This document shows, piece after piece, positions 16,181 to 24,634 of a DNA stretch of 32,392 nucleotides. Below the pieces are notes generated by a model. It made no database searches and was not told where the DNA came from. It worked only from the letters and a program-made list of their open reading frames with translations. How positions within the stretch are numbered: position 1 is the stretch's first letter; each line of letters begins with the position of its first letter. Position numbers and translations under genes: made by a program. Location of the stretch: NCBI GenBank assembly GCA_002212985.1, contig NBMY01000102.1, positions 1-32,392 of the forward strand, read 5' to 3'. Source of the stretch: Sphingobacteriales bacterium TSM_CSS. Lineage in GTDB: Bacteria; Bacteroidota; Bacteroidia; Chitinophagales; UBA2359.

Positions 16181-18796
16181 CTAATACCGCAGCAGCGCCA
16201 CGGCTATGGCGCCGGCATTGGGCTGGTACAGGTTAAAGTCGGCAATGGTAATATTGCCGTCTAAGTTTACATCGGCGGCTGAGTATTGTCCGGTAGCAGA
16301 ACCCTGCTGTAGATACAGGTTAAAATCGGCAACGGTAATAACGCCGTCTGCCAGTAAATCGCCGGCTTTCAGGGCGTATTTACCGGCACTTACCTGCACC
16401 AGATTGCCGGCGCTGTTTTGGGCGCTGCCGGGCAGTGTAAAATCGTAGCCGGCAGCATTGGGTAACTGCACCGTATTGGCACTTATTACGGCTAAGTGGT
16501 TGCGGGGTTTTAGGGCAAGGTAGTAACTATTGCCGGGTGTAAGGTTATAAAAGATTACGCCGGTGCTGCCGTTTTCGGCATTGGCCAACGTGCCGTCGTT
16601 GAGCAGGAGGGCCGCATGGGTTTCGGCAAGGCTCATATCGGGGTTATATACTTCCAGCAAAACCCAGTCAACTGTGTTGGCAGGCAGGGTGGCAGCAGTT
16701 TCGGTTCCGGCATAGTTCCAGGGCAAGGTGTTAAAGGGTTGCAGTGCCGGCAGCAGATTATTGTTGCGCAGCTGGGTGTTTTGCAACAGCGTAGTCATAT
16801 TGTAGGCACCTTGTAAAAGTGCTTTTACCTGCACGGTTACCGGCGGATTGGCGTTGTACCCGTCGGCGGGGTTTTGCAGGTTTTCTGCCGGCAGGTAGGC
16901 AAAAACTGCGCTTTCACCCGATGGCAGGGCGCTTCCCCACGCCGGCACATTGGTTGCCGGTATAGGGTTGCCTGCCGGTAGCCCTGTAGCGGCATCTTTG
17001 GCCTGCCTGCCCACCGCTACCATGCCGCCTTCGGTTTTCCAAATGCCGTAAATATCGGTATTGCCTCCGCCGGCCTGGGTAAGTGTATCCCAAACACCCA
17101 CCACCAGCGAGCTATACAGCGGAACAGACAAATCTGGCGTATATACGCGCACAAAGCTGTTCCAGCAAGATAAGCCGCCGTTTGCCGGCAACACCATTTT
17201 TTGCAGGGCATTGGCAGTGGTAATGGTACGGCGCCCTGTGCCGGCAATGCAAACCGAGCCGTTGGCGCTAACTTTCAGGTTGTTTTTGGCAAGGCGTGTG
17301 GTGTTTACATCGGGCCAGCCGCTGTTGGGGTTTGGCCAGTTGGCTAAATTGGGGTTGGGGTGTGGGGCACCCAATCCGCCGGTTCCTTCGGCATATTCGG
17401 CAACATAGGTGCTGTGGTAAATAGTGCCGCTGCCAAGTTGTAATTTGCCCAGCCAGCTAATGTGTATATTGCCGTTGCTTCCGGTAAAACTGTTCTGAAA
17501 CCCTGTTGCGCCCGGATTGGCGGCCAGGGTATTGCCCTCCCAAAAATTCTCTGTGTTGTTGCCATGGCATCGGGCATTTACCACCAGAAAACCGTTGTTA
17601 TAAGGCTGCGAATAATCTATGGCAAGGGCATCAACATATTGGTCGGGAGTAGAAACCACATAATCGCCATCGGGCTGAATTTCGTGGTAGAGGCGGCTCC
17701 ACCATTTCAGGGTGCCGGTTTCGGTCATGGCAATTACGGCCGGTTCAAAATCGGGGTTACCATCGGGCAAAACGGTTTTAATGTTCATGCCAATATAGAG
17801 GTGGTTGTTGCGGCGGTCTATACAAATAACCGAGCCGCCATGCACAGGGGTTCCGCTGGTGCTGTAGCCGGTGTAGCCCGGTCCGTTATCGACAGGTGCA
17901 GCGGGGTTACAGGGGCTGTTAAAAAAGGCATCAAGGGGCCAAAGCCCCTTTTTGGTTCCGCCGTTGCCATCGGGTTGCAGCAGGTTATAGTCGGTATCGT
18001 TCCAGGAGCGAAAGTCGCATCGCCCCCATTTTTTCAGTACAATGCCGCTGTAGGCAATGCTGTCGGCGCCGCCCGGGTAGGCCGATGCGGGCGTACCGCG
18101 CCATTCGCCGCCACCCACTTTCCAATGGGTGCGCCAGTTTTCAACTTTATCGGGTTGTCCGTTGGGGGTAAGGCGGTAAACGGCAGACCAATCGTAGGCA
18201 TGAGATTGCCCGCTAATGTATACCACTTTCTCATCGGTGCCCACGTCCCAGGGGTGGTAGTCTTTTGGGTAGCCTTCTGCCCAAACTGCTTTTGACCAAG
18301 CCAGCGCGGTGGGTATGCCGGTTATGAAATTGTGGTTGAGTTTGGCAATAAAATATCCGCCGTTGTTGGCTTTTGTATCGGATGTATTGCCCGAAAGGTA
18401 CAGGGCGCCGGTAGTTTGCCCGGGAACGTTGGTGGTTTTAAGATACCGGATGTCTTCTACGGCGCCCTGTGCAAAGTGTACTACCTGTACAATTTGCTGC
18501 ATATTGCTGCTTAGTTGCAGTATAAACCCGAATTTACCTGTTCCCAGCCCGTTGTTAATGCCGGCAGTGTTGGTTAGTTGGGTTCGGGGTACGCTGGCAG
18601 GTATCCAGTTTAAGTTTTGCGCTGTGCCGGCCACTAAAAAAGTGCCGTCAGACAGTTGCAGTACATCATAAAACACCTCATCGGAGTTGTTGCCGGCGTA
18701 GGTGAGTATGGGTTGGGCGCAGGCAGTAAAAATGCCGGCAATAACCAGCCCCAGAGAAAAAATAGTTTTGAATAAGCGGTAAAAAACATATTTCAT
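16181..18796 (-). CDS. Secreted protein with C-terminal dockerin-like calcium-loop pair
   Basis: An 871-residue exported protein. The ATG at 18796 starts a signal peptide (MKYVFYRLFKTIFSLGLVIAGIF, cleavage near TACAQP); an in-frame ATG at 18832 would put a charged extension before it. The middle is repetitive beta-rich sequence with many G, N, W and D residues (YAGNNSDEVFYDVLQLSDG, VVYISGQSHAYDW), suggesting a beta-propeller of the kind seen in surface-exposed proteins, although no named family is certain. The last ~60 residues contain two calcium-binding dockerin type I loops: ADGVITVADFNLYL and DVNLDGNITIADFNLY. No type IX sorting domain was recognised. The dockerin-like tail may bind a cohesin partner or simply stabilise the C-terminus; no cohesin is seen in the window. 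Confidence 0.82.
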   Translation of the reverse strand: MKYVFYRLFKTIFSLGLVIAGIFTACAQPILTYAGNNSDEVFYDVLQLSDGTFLVAGTAQNLNWIPASVPRTQLTNTAGINNGLGTGKFGFILQLSSNMQQIVQVVHFAQGAVEDIRYLKTTNVPGQTTGALYLSGNTSDTKANNGGYFIAKLNHNFITGIPTALAWSKAVWAEGYPKDYHPWDVGTDEKVVYISGQSHAYDWSAVYRLTPNGQPDKVENWRTHWKVGGGEWRGTPASAYPGGADSIAYSGIVLKKWGRCDFRSWNDTDYNLLQPDGNGGTKKGLWPLDAFFNSPCNPAAPVDNGPGYTGYSTSGTPVHGGSVICIDRRNNHLYIGMNIKTVLPDGNPDFEPAVIAMTETGTLKWWSRLYHEIQPDGDYVVSTPDQYVDALAIDYSQPYNNGFLVVNARCHGNNTENFWEGNTLAANPGATGFQNSFTGSNGNIHISWLGKLQLGSGTIYHSTYVAEYAEGTGGLGAPHPNPNLANWPNPNSGWPDVNTTRLAKNNLKVSANGSVCIAGTGRRTITTANALQKMVLPANGGLSCWNSFVRVYTPDLSVPLYSSLVVGVWDTLTQAGGGNTDIYGIWKTEGGMVAVGRQAKDAATGLPAGNPIPATNVPAWGSALPSGESAVFAYLPAENLQNPADGYNANPPVTVQVKALLQGAYNMTTLLQNTQLRNNNLLPALQPFNTLPWNYAGTETAATLPANTVDWVLLEVYNPDMSLAETHAALLLNDGTLANAENGSTGVIFYNLTPGNSYYLALKPRNHLAVISANTVQLPNAAGYDFTLPGSAQNSAGNLVQVSAGKYALKAGDLLADGVITVADFNLYLQQGSATGQYSAADVNLDGNITIADFNLYQPNAGAIAVALLRY

Positions 18797-18895
18797 AGCC
18801 GGATGCCGTTTAAAACAGGAGCATGTAAACAAGGTTATTTACAAATTACCCGATGTATATGTTTTTAGCGCGGCAGAAAAATTTTCAATTTTATG

Positions 18896-18930
18896 TAACC
18901 CTTCGGAAGTTCAAACCCTTCGAAGGGTTA
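18896..18930. repeat. Nested inverted repeat with a 16-bp perfect palindrome
   Basis: TAACCCTTCG at 18896-18905 pairs with CGAAGGGTTA at 18921-18930, and the right half also contains the perfect palindrome AACCCTTCGAAGGGTT at 18914-18929. It lies just beyond the sphingomyelinase stop codon and about 100 bases upstream of the dockerin-type gene. It could be a protein-binding site or a dispersed short palindromic repeat. Confidence 0.55.
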
Positions 18931-18962
18931 TGTTCAGGCGGTTGCTTAAGGCAAGTGCATTA

Positions 18963-20630
18963 TTACCTCCCCAGCCTTCGCAAAGGTAATACCGAAGGCT
19001 GCATCATAAGCATTACATTGCCCTGCTGTTGTAATTGGCGCAGTTGTTGTTTAATGGCGGCGGTGTCTGCTATGGTACCGGCATCGGTAAGCAATTGGGC
19101 GGTGTGGGAGTTAAAGTAATTGCTCAGGTTGTTTACCATTACTGCTACCATGGTATCGCTTTGGTTGTGCAGCGTGTTTACATATTGGGTAAAACGGTTG
19201 AGTAGCGTTACCTCGTCCGGTGTTTTTTCTTCGGCATTCATGTAAACGGGTTTTTGGTTGTTGTCTGCATTTTGAGCCAGCGTTTCGGCGGGAAATACAA
19301 AACGCCCGCACACCGAAAAATGGTCAGACAGGTCAAAAATGTTCCAGAGTTTGTCTTCAATGGCGCGCAAAATTCGCACTTGGTTGGTGGCTTTAAGCGG
19401 CACGGCGCCATTTGTGGAAAGCGGTAAAATATAATCAAGGTATTCGGCATTGGCGCTTTCGGCGTAGTAGTGGTTGGCAAGGCCGTTGCAGGTGTAGGGG
19501 TAGGGGCAGTAGGTTGGTTCGTTTACCTGAAGGCAACTTAACATACGGCAATATTCATCGGCTTTGTTTTCAATTTTGTCAACATTTAAATCGCCGCCAA
19601 TTAATATGGGTTCGCCATCGGGAATTTGCTGTTGGTTTATGAATTGTTTAACCTGTTGCAGTTGTTCCTGCCTTACCGATACTTTGGCATCGGATTTCCA
19701 GGCCTGCATATGTGTGCCAAAGAGGTGGTAGGTGCGCCCCAGTTTGTTAATACGGGCATACATAACCCCTTTTGAGGCAAAACAATCTTCACCTTCGCAG
19801 TTGTTATAAATCAGTTGGTTGGTAAACTCAATAGGCCAGCGGCTTACAATAATCACGCCGCCGTCTTCAATGGTTTCGGGGTTATTTAGTACCTGCGTGT
19901 GGTACGGATATTCGGGTGCAAGCCCTTCCAGCAAGGTTCTTCGGGCGCTGTTGTAAAAGGCTTCGCTAAATATAATGGCATCGTAGCCGTGCACATAATT
20001 GGGTATTACTTCGGCACGTGTTTCCTGATTGGTAAAGGCCAGCGGTGGCGTAAGCATATAAATGTTGTACGACAGAATGTTTACAACATCGGGGTTAATA
20101 AGGTCTATGGGGTTGGTGGGGTAGGGGTGTAGTTCATGCAGCACCAGCATCATATCGGAATAAGCGGTGCGGGTGTTGTAGGCGGCAAATTTGGCGGTAA
20201 TCAGTTTGCCGTTCAGCATAAAGGTGGCTTCGTGAAATTCTTTATCGTGGTACCAAACGGGTGTTGCGTTGGGCGAAACAAGGGTAAATTTTAAGCCGCT
20301 ACCTATGGGCCAGCCTTTAATGTTTACCAAAAATTGTATGGTATCGGTTCCGGCGCTAAGGGATATGGTAAAGAGGTAGTCTTTTCCGTTTTTTATGCCT
20401 TTGTTGCGGTTGGCCCACCATATATTGGTTTCTTTTTGCCAAGGGGCAATGGTGCCGTCTTTACCCCACCACGCAACATCGGCAAGTGCATGGCTGCCGT
20501 TTTGCGAGGTGTTTATCTGTATGGGAAGGGAAGTGTTGTTCTGGAAAAAAACATAGGATTCGGCAAAGAGGGGGGCGCAAAAAAATAACCCGATGAAAAC
20601 TGCAAAAAGTCTGGCAAAAAGTTTATTCAT
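18963..20630 (-). CDS. Exported sphingomyelinase-type phosphodiesterase (EEP fold)
   Basis: A 555-residue exported enzyme, most like neutral sphingomyelinases C, which hydrolyse sphingomyelin to ceramide and phosphocholine. The ATG at 20630 begins a signal peptide (MNKLFARLFAVFIGLFFCA, cleavage near LFAES). Residues 25-180 form an uncharacterised N-terminal domain rich in aromatics. The endonuclease/exonuclease/phosphatase domain follows: NILSYNIYM (N189), FSEAFYN (E223, metal ligand), GGVIIVSRWPI, the FGTHMQAW histidine (H307), GGDLNVDK (D347, N349), YLDYIL and LSDHFSV (D436, H437). All expected catalytic and Mg-binding residues are present. About 100 extra residues follow the catalytic domain. 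Because sphingolipids are made by many Bacteroidota, the substrate may be self or host/environmental lipid; sphingomyelin specificity is inferred, not shown. Confidence 0.87.
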   Translation of the reverse strand: MNKLFARLFAVFIGLFFCAPLFAESYVFFQNNTSLPIQINTSQNGSHALADVAWWGKDGTIAPWQKETNIWWANRNKGIKNGKDYLFTISLSAGTDTIQFLVNIKGWPIGSGLKFTLVSPNATPVWYHDKEFHEATFMLNGKLITAKFAAYNTRTAYSDMMLVLHELHPYPTNPIDLINPDVVNILSYNIYMLTPPLAFTNQETRAEVIPNYVHGYDAIIFSEAFYNSARRTLLEGLAPEYPYHTQVLNNPETIEDGGVIIVSRWPIEFTNQLIYNNCEGEDCFASKGVMYARINKLGRTYHLFGTHMQAWKSDAKVSVRQEQLQQVKQFINQQQIPDGEPILIGGDLNVDKIENKADEYCRMLSCLQVNEPTYCPYPYTCNGLANHYYAESANAEYLDYILPLSTNGAVPLKATNQVRILRAIEDKLWNIFDLSDHFSVCGRFVFPAETLAQNADNNQKPVYMNAEEKTPDEVTLLNRFTQYVNTLHNQSDTMVAVMVNNLSNYFNSHTAQLLTDAGTIADTAAIKQQLRQLQQQGNVMLMMQPSVLPLRRLGR

Positions 20631-20714
20631 GAAAGTGGTACAGGTTTTTATATAACACAATTTTCTTAAAACGTTTGAGGGAGGTATTTTAGTGCGATAA
20701 TGCTCTTTTCAAAA

Positions 20715-20742
20715 CAAAGATAATAAAAAAGGGGCAAAGCAA
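20715..20742 (-). promoter_or_regulatory. Promoter of the sphingomyelinase-type gene
   Basis: Read on the minus strand: TTG (complement of 20740-20742), 17 bases, then TATCTTTG (complement of 20715-20722), a full match to the -7 consensus. The start point would fall about 75-80 bases before the ATG at 20630. The upstream part overlaps the terminator of the PorE-like gene. Confidence 0.55.
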
Positions 20743-20761
20743 CATGCCCTACCCCTTTTTT
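20725..20761 (-). terminator. Terminator of the PorE-like gene
   Basis: AAAAAAGGGG at 20725-20734 pairs with CCCCTTTTTT at 20752-20761, a 10-bp stem with a T-run on either strand. It lies 22 bases beyond the stop codon at 20784 and immediately precedes the next gene's promoter. Confidence 0.75.
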
Positions 20762-20783
20762 AAGTTGACAACCGGATTGTTTT

Positions 20784-23762
20784 TTATGGTTTACGCCCCA
20801 TACGCAGTCCGTTGTTGTAGTTTACCAGAAAAGCATCTTTAAAACCGCGTTGTTTAACTTTGTACATAGCTTCGTCGGCGCTGGTTTGGTCAGAGAAATT
20901 GCCAATGAGTACGCGTTGGGCATCGCCGCTGGTGCTTGTTTCGAGGGTAAGTTTACCAATATCGGCTAATTTGTCAAACTGCGACAGGTCGGGGTTATGA
21001 AATACACCTAACTGTATGCGGTACTCTGCACCACTGCCCGAACCCGAAGTAGCAACTGCCGGGGCAGAAGAAGCAAGGTTGTCATAATAGGTAGGGGTGC
21101 TGCTGCTGCTTGCAGTGGTAGTGCTGGCATAGTTGCTGCTATTGTCGGCATTGCTGCTGCCCGAACTGCTGTTTTCAAAATCGGTTGAGTAGGCATGAGG
21201 AAGTTGTTTTTTCTTTTTACCACCACCCGATGATGAGGAAGATGAGGCAGACTCGGTTACATAGGAACTGCTGCTTTCCGATACAGAAGAAGACGAGCCG
21301 GAGTCATAAGAACTTCCTGAGGAAGAGGGGGAATACGAGCCATCGCTATTATAGCTGCTGTGACCGTTGGCGTCGGTTTTGCTTTTGTAGTAGTTTTTGC
21401 CACGGTGGTAATCCTGAATACCGAAGTATCGGGGTGCACTGTAAATGGCATTGGCTGCATAACCTACTACGGCAAACTCGGTTCGGCGGTTGTTTTGGTG
21501 TTTGGCATCATCGCAGGGTATTCCGTCTGAGCATTCGTTGGTAAGCTGGGTTTCGCCAAATCCTTTTGCAGAAATTCTGCTGGCGGTTACACCTCGGCCA
21601 ATAATGTAATTAAGGGCAGATTGGGCGCGGCGTTCAGAAAGTGCCTGATTATATTCGTGGGTGCCGCGGGAGTCGGTATGCGAGCGCAGTTCCAGAATAA
21701 TGGAGGGGTTGCGGTACATAAAATCAACCACTTTATCCAATTCGGGTTTGGCATCTTTTCTAATGTAGTGCTGGTCAAAATCGTAGTAAATGTGGTTGAG
21801 GTTCAGCACTTCGCTGGGTATGCCGTCTGTAATAATAACCTGGTCGGAGGGCTGAATTTGCCCGTTTGGTCCAAGTTTGTTTTCGTCAATTACCTTTACA
21901 ATGGGGAAATCGAGGGGCATATTGCTTTGGTCGGGCGATGCGCAATCGCGGCCTTTGGTAGAAACCGATTTCACTTCGGTAAAGTAGTATTCTTTTGCGG
22001 CATGTATTACATAATCCGATTCAGAGTCGAGTTCAAAGCTGTATTTGCCGTCGGCGCCGGTTACAAAGGTTTTTTCTTCGCGGGTATCCACATTGGTGAG
22101 GGTAACAATAGTGCCCGAAACCGGTTTGTTGCTAGCTTTATCCAATACCGTTCCTTCTCCCTTACATTTGGCGCCGGCTTGGGTAGTAGCGCCGTTGGGT
22201 CCTGTTTTGGGACAGATAGGAATTTTAACTTCTACCTGTGTGCCGCTCATGCCCACGGTAGAAATTTGTTGGCTGCCATCTTCGTAATCGGTTTTGCTGG
22301 CGTTTACCACATACTGTTTACCGGGCGATATAGGGAACGAAAACCCGCCTTTTGCATTGGAGGTTCGTTTTTGCATAAGTTTGCCGTTTTCCATCAATTC
22401 TACTTTGGCGCCTTCTATGGGTTGCTGTGTGTTGCAATCTACCACTACGCCAATAAGTACGTTGGTAAGTTTGGTAAAACTGTAAATATCGTCATCGCCT
22501 TTGCCGCCCGGGCGGTTAGAAGAAAGGTAGCCTTTAGAGTTAGAGGCATCAATAATAAAGGCAAAATCATCGGCATTGGTGTTAATGGGGTAACGCAGGT
22601 TTTCGGGAGCGCTCCAGGTGCCGTCGTCTTGCAACTGTGAAGAGAAAACATCCAATCCGCCTAAGCCGGGTAAGGCATCAGAGGCAAAATAGAGGGTTCC
22701 GTCTTTGCTGATGAAGGGAAACATTTCGCGTCCTTCGGTATTAATTTCGGGTCCCAGGTTTTCGGGTGCGCTCCAACTGTCGCCGCTCAGGTAACTAACA
22801 TAAATATCGGTTTCGCCGTATCCGCCGGGCATATCAGAAACAAAATACAGGGCTTGACCGTCGGCGCTAAGGGTGGGGTGTCCTACCGAGTAATCGTCGT
22901 TGTTAAAGGGTAAAGATTTTACGCTGCCCCAGCGCTCGCCGCCGCCTTCCGATTTTGCTTCGTAAATTTTAAGGTTTACCGTGTTCATTATTTCTTCGGT
23001 ATCATAGCCGGTAATGCCGTTTATGTAGTTGTTGCGGGTAAAATACATAGTTTCAAAATCTTGCGAAAAAGCAACCGTACCTTCGTGAACCCACGTATTT
23101 ACCTTGCCCTTAAAGGCTTCGGGGGCGGTTAAGTTAGACGGGTTATCGCCGTCTTGTTTGGCATAAAACAGGTCTAAGAATGGCTGTTCGCGCCAGTTGT
23201 ACATTTTGGTTTTATCCTTTACGTTAGATTCGGAGGCATATACAATACCTTCGCGGTAAAAGGCAGGTCCAAAATCGGCTTTTTCGGTATTCACAGAGGC
23301 GGCCAGGTTTAATTGGTAAATACCCGGGTTGGTAAGAAAATAGTTGGCCTGTTCGCAGGCCTCGGCCTGCCGTAACCCGCGAGAGTCGGCCGGAACCAAT
23401 TGGGCATATTCCAAAAACATTTGTTTGGCGCGGTCAAATTTTCCGTTCATTTTAAGCGCCATGCCATAGTGGTATTTGTGTACCGGCTCGCTTTCGGGCA
23501 GTTCTACTACTTGTTCGTACCAGTATTCGGCTTCAATGGGCATGTTCATAAGCCGGTAGCATTCGGCCAGTTTAATTTTTGCTTCGGCAATGTTGTCGTC
23601 TTTCGCCAGTATTTTTTTGTATTGCTCAGCGGCATCTGGAAACGAAAACGCATCAAACAGCTGATTGGCCTTTTTTAACTTGGGGTCTGATGTTTGTGCA
23701 ACAGCATGGGTTACTGCCAGTAAGCCCAACACCAACAGCACAGCACAATAAATGTTCTTCAT
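20784..23762 (-). CDS. PorE-like TPR/propeller/CRD/OmpA lipid-envelope protein with SPOR tail
   Basis: A 992-residue exported protein. Domains in order: signal peptide (1-22, ending AVAQ); TPR repeats (24-145); a PD40/WD40-like propeller (155-432, with LYFVSDMPGGYGETDIY and LYFASDALPGLGGLDVF blades); two carboxypeptidase-regulatory-like beta domains (about 435-515 and 532-605); an OmpA C-terminal peptidoglycan-binding domain (650-768, with LRSHTDSRGTHEYNQALSERRA core residues in positions 692-713); a Ser-rich linker (800-905); and a SPOR domain (913-986). TPR-propeller-CRD-OmpA is the architecture of PorE of the type IX secretion system of Porphyromonas, but many paralogues with this order exist in the phylum. 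The extra linker and SPOR domain are unusual. No other type IX genes lie nearby, so a secretion role is an inference. Confidence 0.88.
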   Translation of the reverse strand: MKNIYCAVLLVLGLLAVTHAVAQTSDPKLKKANQLFDAFSFPDAAEQYKKILAKDDNIAEAKIKLAECYRLMNMPIEAEYWYEQVVELPESEPVHKYHYGMALKMNGKFDRAKQMFLEYAQLVPADSRGLRQAEACEQANYFLTNPGIYQLNLAASVNTEKADFGPAFYREGIVYASESNVKDKTKMYNWREQPFLDLFYAKQDGDNPSNLTAPEAFKGKVNTWVHEGTVAFSQDFETMYFTRNNYINGITGYDTEEIMNTVNLKIYEAKSEGGGERWGSVKSLPFNNDDYSVGHPTLSADGQALYFVSDMPGGYGETDIYVSYLSGDSWSAPENLGPEINTEGREMFPFISKDGTLYFASDALPGLGGLDVFSSQLQDDGTWSAPENLRYPINTNADDFAFIIDASNSKGYLSSNRPGGKGDDDIYSFTKLTNVLIGVVVDCNTQQPIEGAKVELMENGKLMQKRTSNAKGGFSFPISPGKQYVVNASKTDYEDGSQQISTVGMSGTQVEVKIPICPKTGPNGATTQAGAKCKGEGTVLDKASNKPVSGTIVTLTNVDTREEKTFVTGADGKYSFELDSESDYVIHAAKEYYFTEVKSVSTKGRDCASPDQSNMPLDFPIVKVIDENKLGPNGQIQPSDQVIITDGIPSEVLNLNHIYYDFDQHYIRKDAKPELDKVVDFMYRNPSIILELRSHTDSRGTHEYNQALSERRAQSALNYIIGRGVTASRISAKGFGETQLTNECSDGIPCDDAKHQNNRRTEFAVVGYAANAIYSAPRYFGIQDYHRGKNYYKSKTDANGHSSYNSDGSYSPSSSGSSYDSGSSSSVSESSSSYVTESASSSSSSGGGKKKKQLPHAYSTDFENSSSGSSNADNSSNYASTTTASSSSTPTYYDNLASSAPAVATSGSGSGAEYRIQLGVFHNPDLSQFDKLADIGKLTLETSTSGDAQRVLIGNFSDQTSADEAMYKVKQRGFKDAFLVNYNNGLRMGRKP

Positions 23763-24134
23763 ATCAAAATGGTTTTATTTTCGGTGTACACGACTTTTTT
23801 GAGGTATTTATCAAAAAGCAAAAACAATACCAATTTTAGCAAGCTTGCCTACAATTTTATTGAGAGCTGAAGCGGTAAAATACCGTCGAGAGTAAATATT
23901 TATTTAAGGCAAAATGTATAATTGTTTGTTGAAAAGCAATTTATGTTCAAGAAGTGTTATTATAAGCCAACAATCAGCACAATTTCAACTGTCACTGCCG
24001 TATGTTTTGCAGGCATACTGCGCAGAACATCTGCCGTTTTATGCGGAAGCCAACGCCTAATTGCAAATTTAAAGCATTTATTTTACTTTTTTGTGACAAA
24101 TTTGTGCAAATATTTGTAGCAGCAGCCGGCTTTT
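23763..24134. other. AT-rich intergenic region upstream of the PorE-like gene
   Basis: About 372 bases with no gene. It must contain the PorE-like promoter on the minus strand, but no clear -7/-33 pair was found. Two adjacent 10-bp palindromes, ACAAATTTGT (24096-24105) and CAAATATTTG (24107-24116), lie at its right end just beyond the DUF4286 gene. Confidence 0.45.
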
Positions 24135-24449
24135 TTACTCCGATTCTGCTACAATACGCAACAGTGTTCGGAAAGCTACGAAGTGATTTCGGTACCTTTC
24201 GGCATGTTGTTGTTGTAATTGCGGGGCAAATTGCTGCTGATAGGTAAAATAATCATGCATATTGTTAAACAGGTATTGTATGGCATAGGTAATGCCGGTA
24301 CTTTCGTCCTGTTCAAGCAGTTTACTAAGCCGGTATTGTTCAAACAGGCCTGTTTGCATAACCTGGGGTATGTGCACGGTTTGCATCCAATGCAGCCAGT
24401 CTTCTTGTTTTTCGGGGTCAATTTTAACGGTAACGTTGTACAAATACAT
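24135..24449 (-). CDS. DUF4286 family protein
   Basis: A 104-residue protein starting MYLYNVTVKIDPEKQEDW, the characteristic opening of the DUF4286 family found across Bacteroidota. It continues HIPQVMQTGLFEQYRL and ends with a helical segment (HAERYRNHFVAFRTLLRIV). The small alpha-beta sandwich resembles dimeric ferredoxin-like (Dabb/EthD-type) folds, but no function is established. The ATG at 24449 is preferred over one at 24500 because the family begins there. It is transcribed divergently from adk. Confidence 0.85.
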   Translation of the reverse strand: MYLYNVTVKIDPEKQEDWLHWMQTVHIPQVMQTGLFEQYRLSKLLEQDESTGITYAIQYLFNNMHDYFTYQQQFAPQLQQQHAERYRNHFVAFRTLLRIVAESE

Positions 24450-24590
24450 AGAAAATAATTTGTATTTCTTAAAAAGAGTCAACAAGTAAAATGCGGGCAA
24501 AGCGTTTGGGGTAAAACCTGTTTAGCATAATCTCTGGTTATTTTGCACTTGCTATGCCTGCGGTATAAGCAAAAATAAGCAAAAAAGCGT

Positions 24591-24598
24591 TACCTTTG
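24591..24598 (+). promoter_or_regulatory. -7 promoter element of adk
   Basis: TACCTTTG fully matches TAnnTTTG and lies 36 bases before the adk ATG. No clear -33 element sits at the right distance. The start point would be close to 24605. Confidence 0.5.
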
Positions 24599-24634
24599 CG
24601 TTTTCGGAACAAAAATACTTAATTTTTAATTGTA

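Noticed and set aside
17462..18295. A 277-codon open frame on the plus strand opposite the dockerin-type gene
   Set aside because: Antisense shadow with no family motif; the minus-strand protein has a signal peptide and dockerin loops.
21621..22640. A 339-codon open frame on the plus strand opposite the PorE-like gene
   Set aside because: It lies wholly antisense to a long gene with clear domains, has no recognisable motif, and reflects codon bias of the opposite strand.
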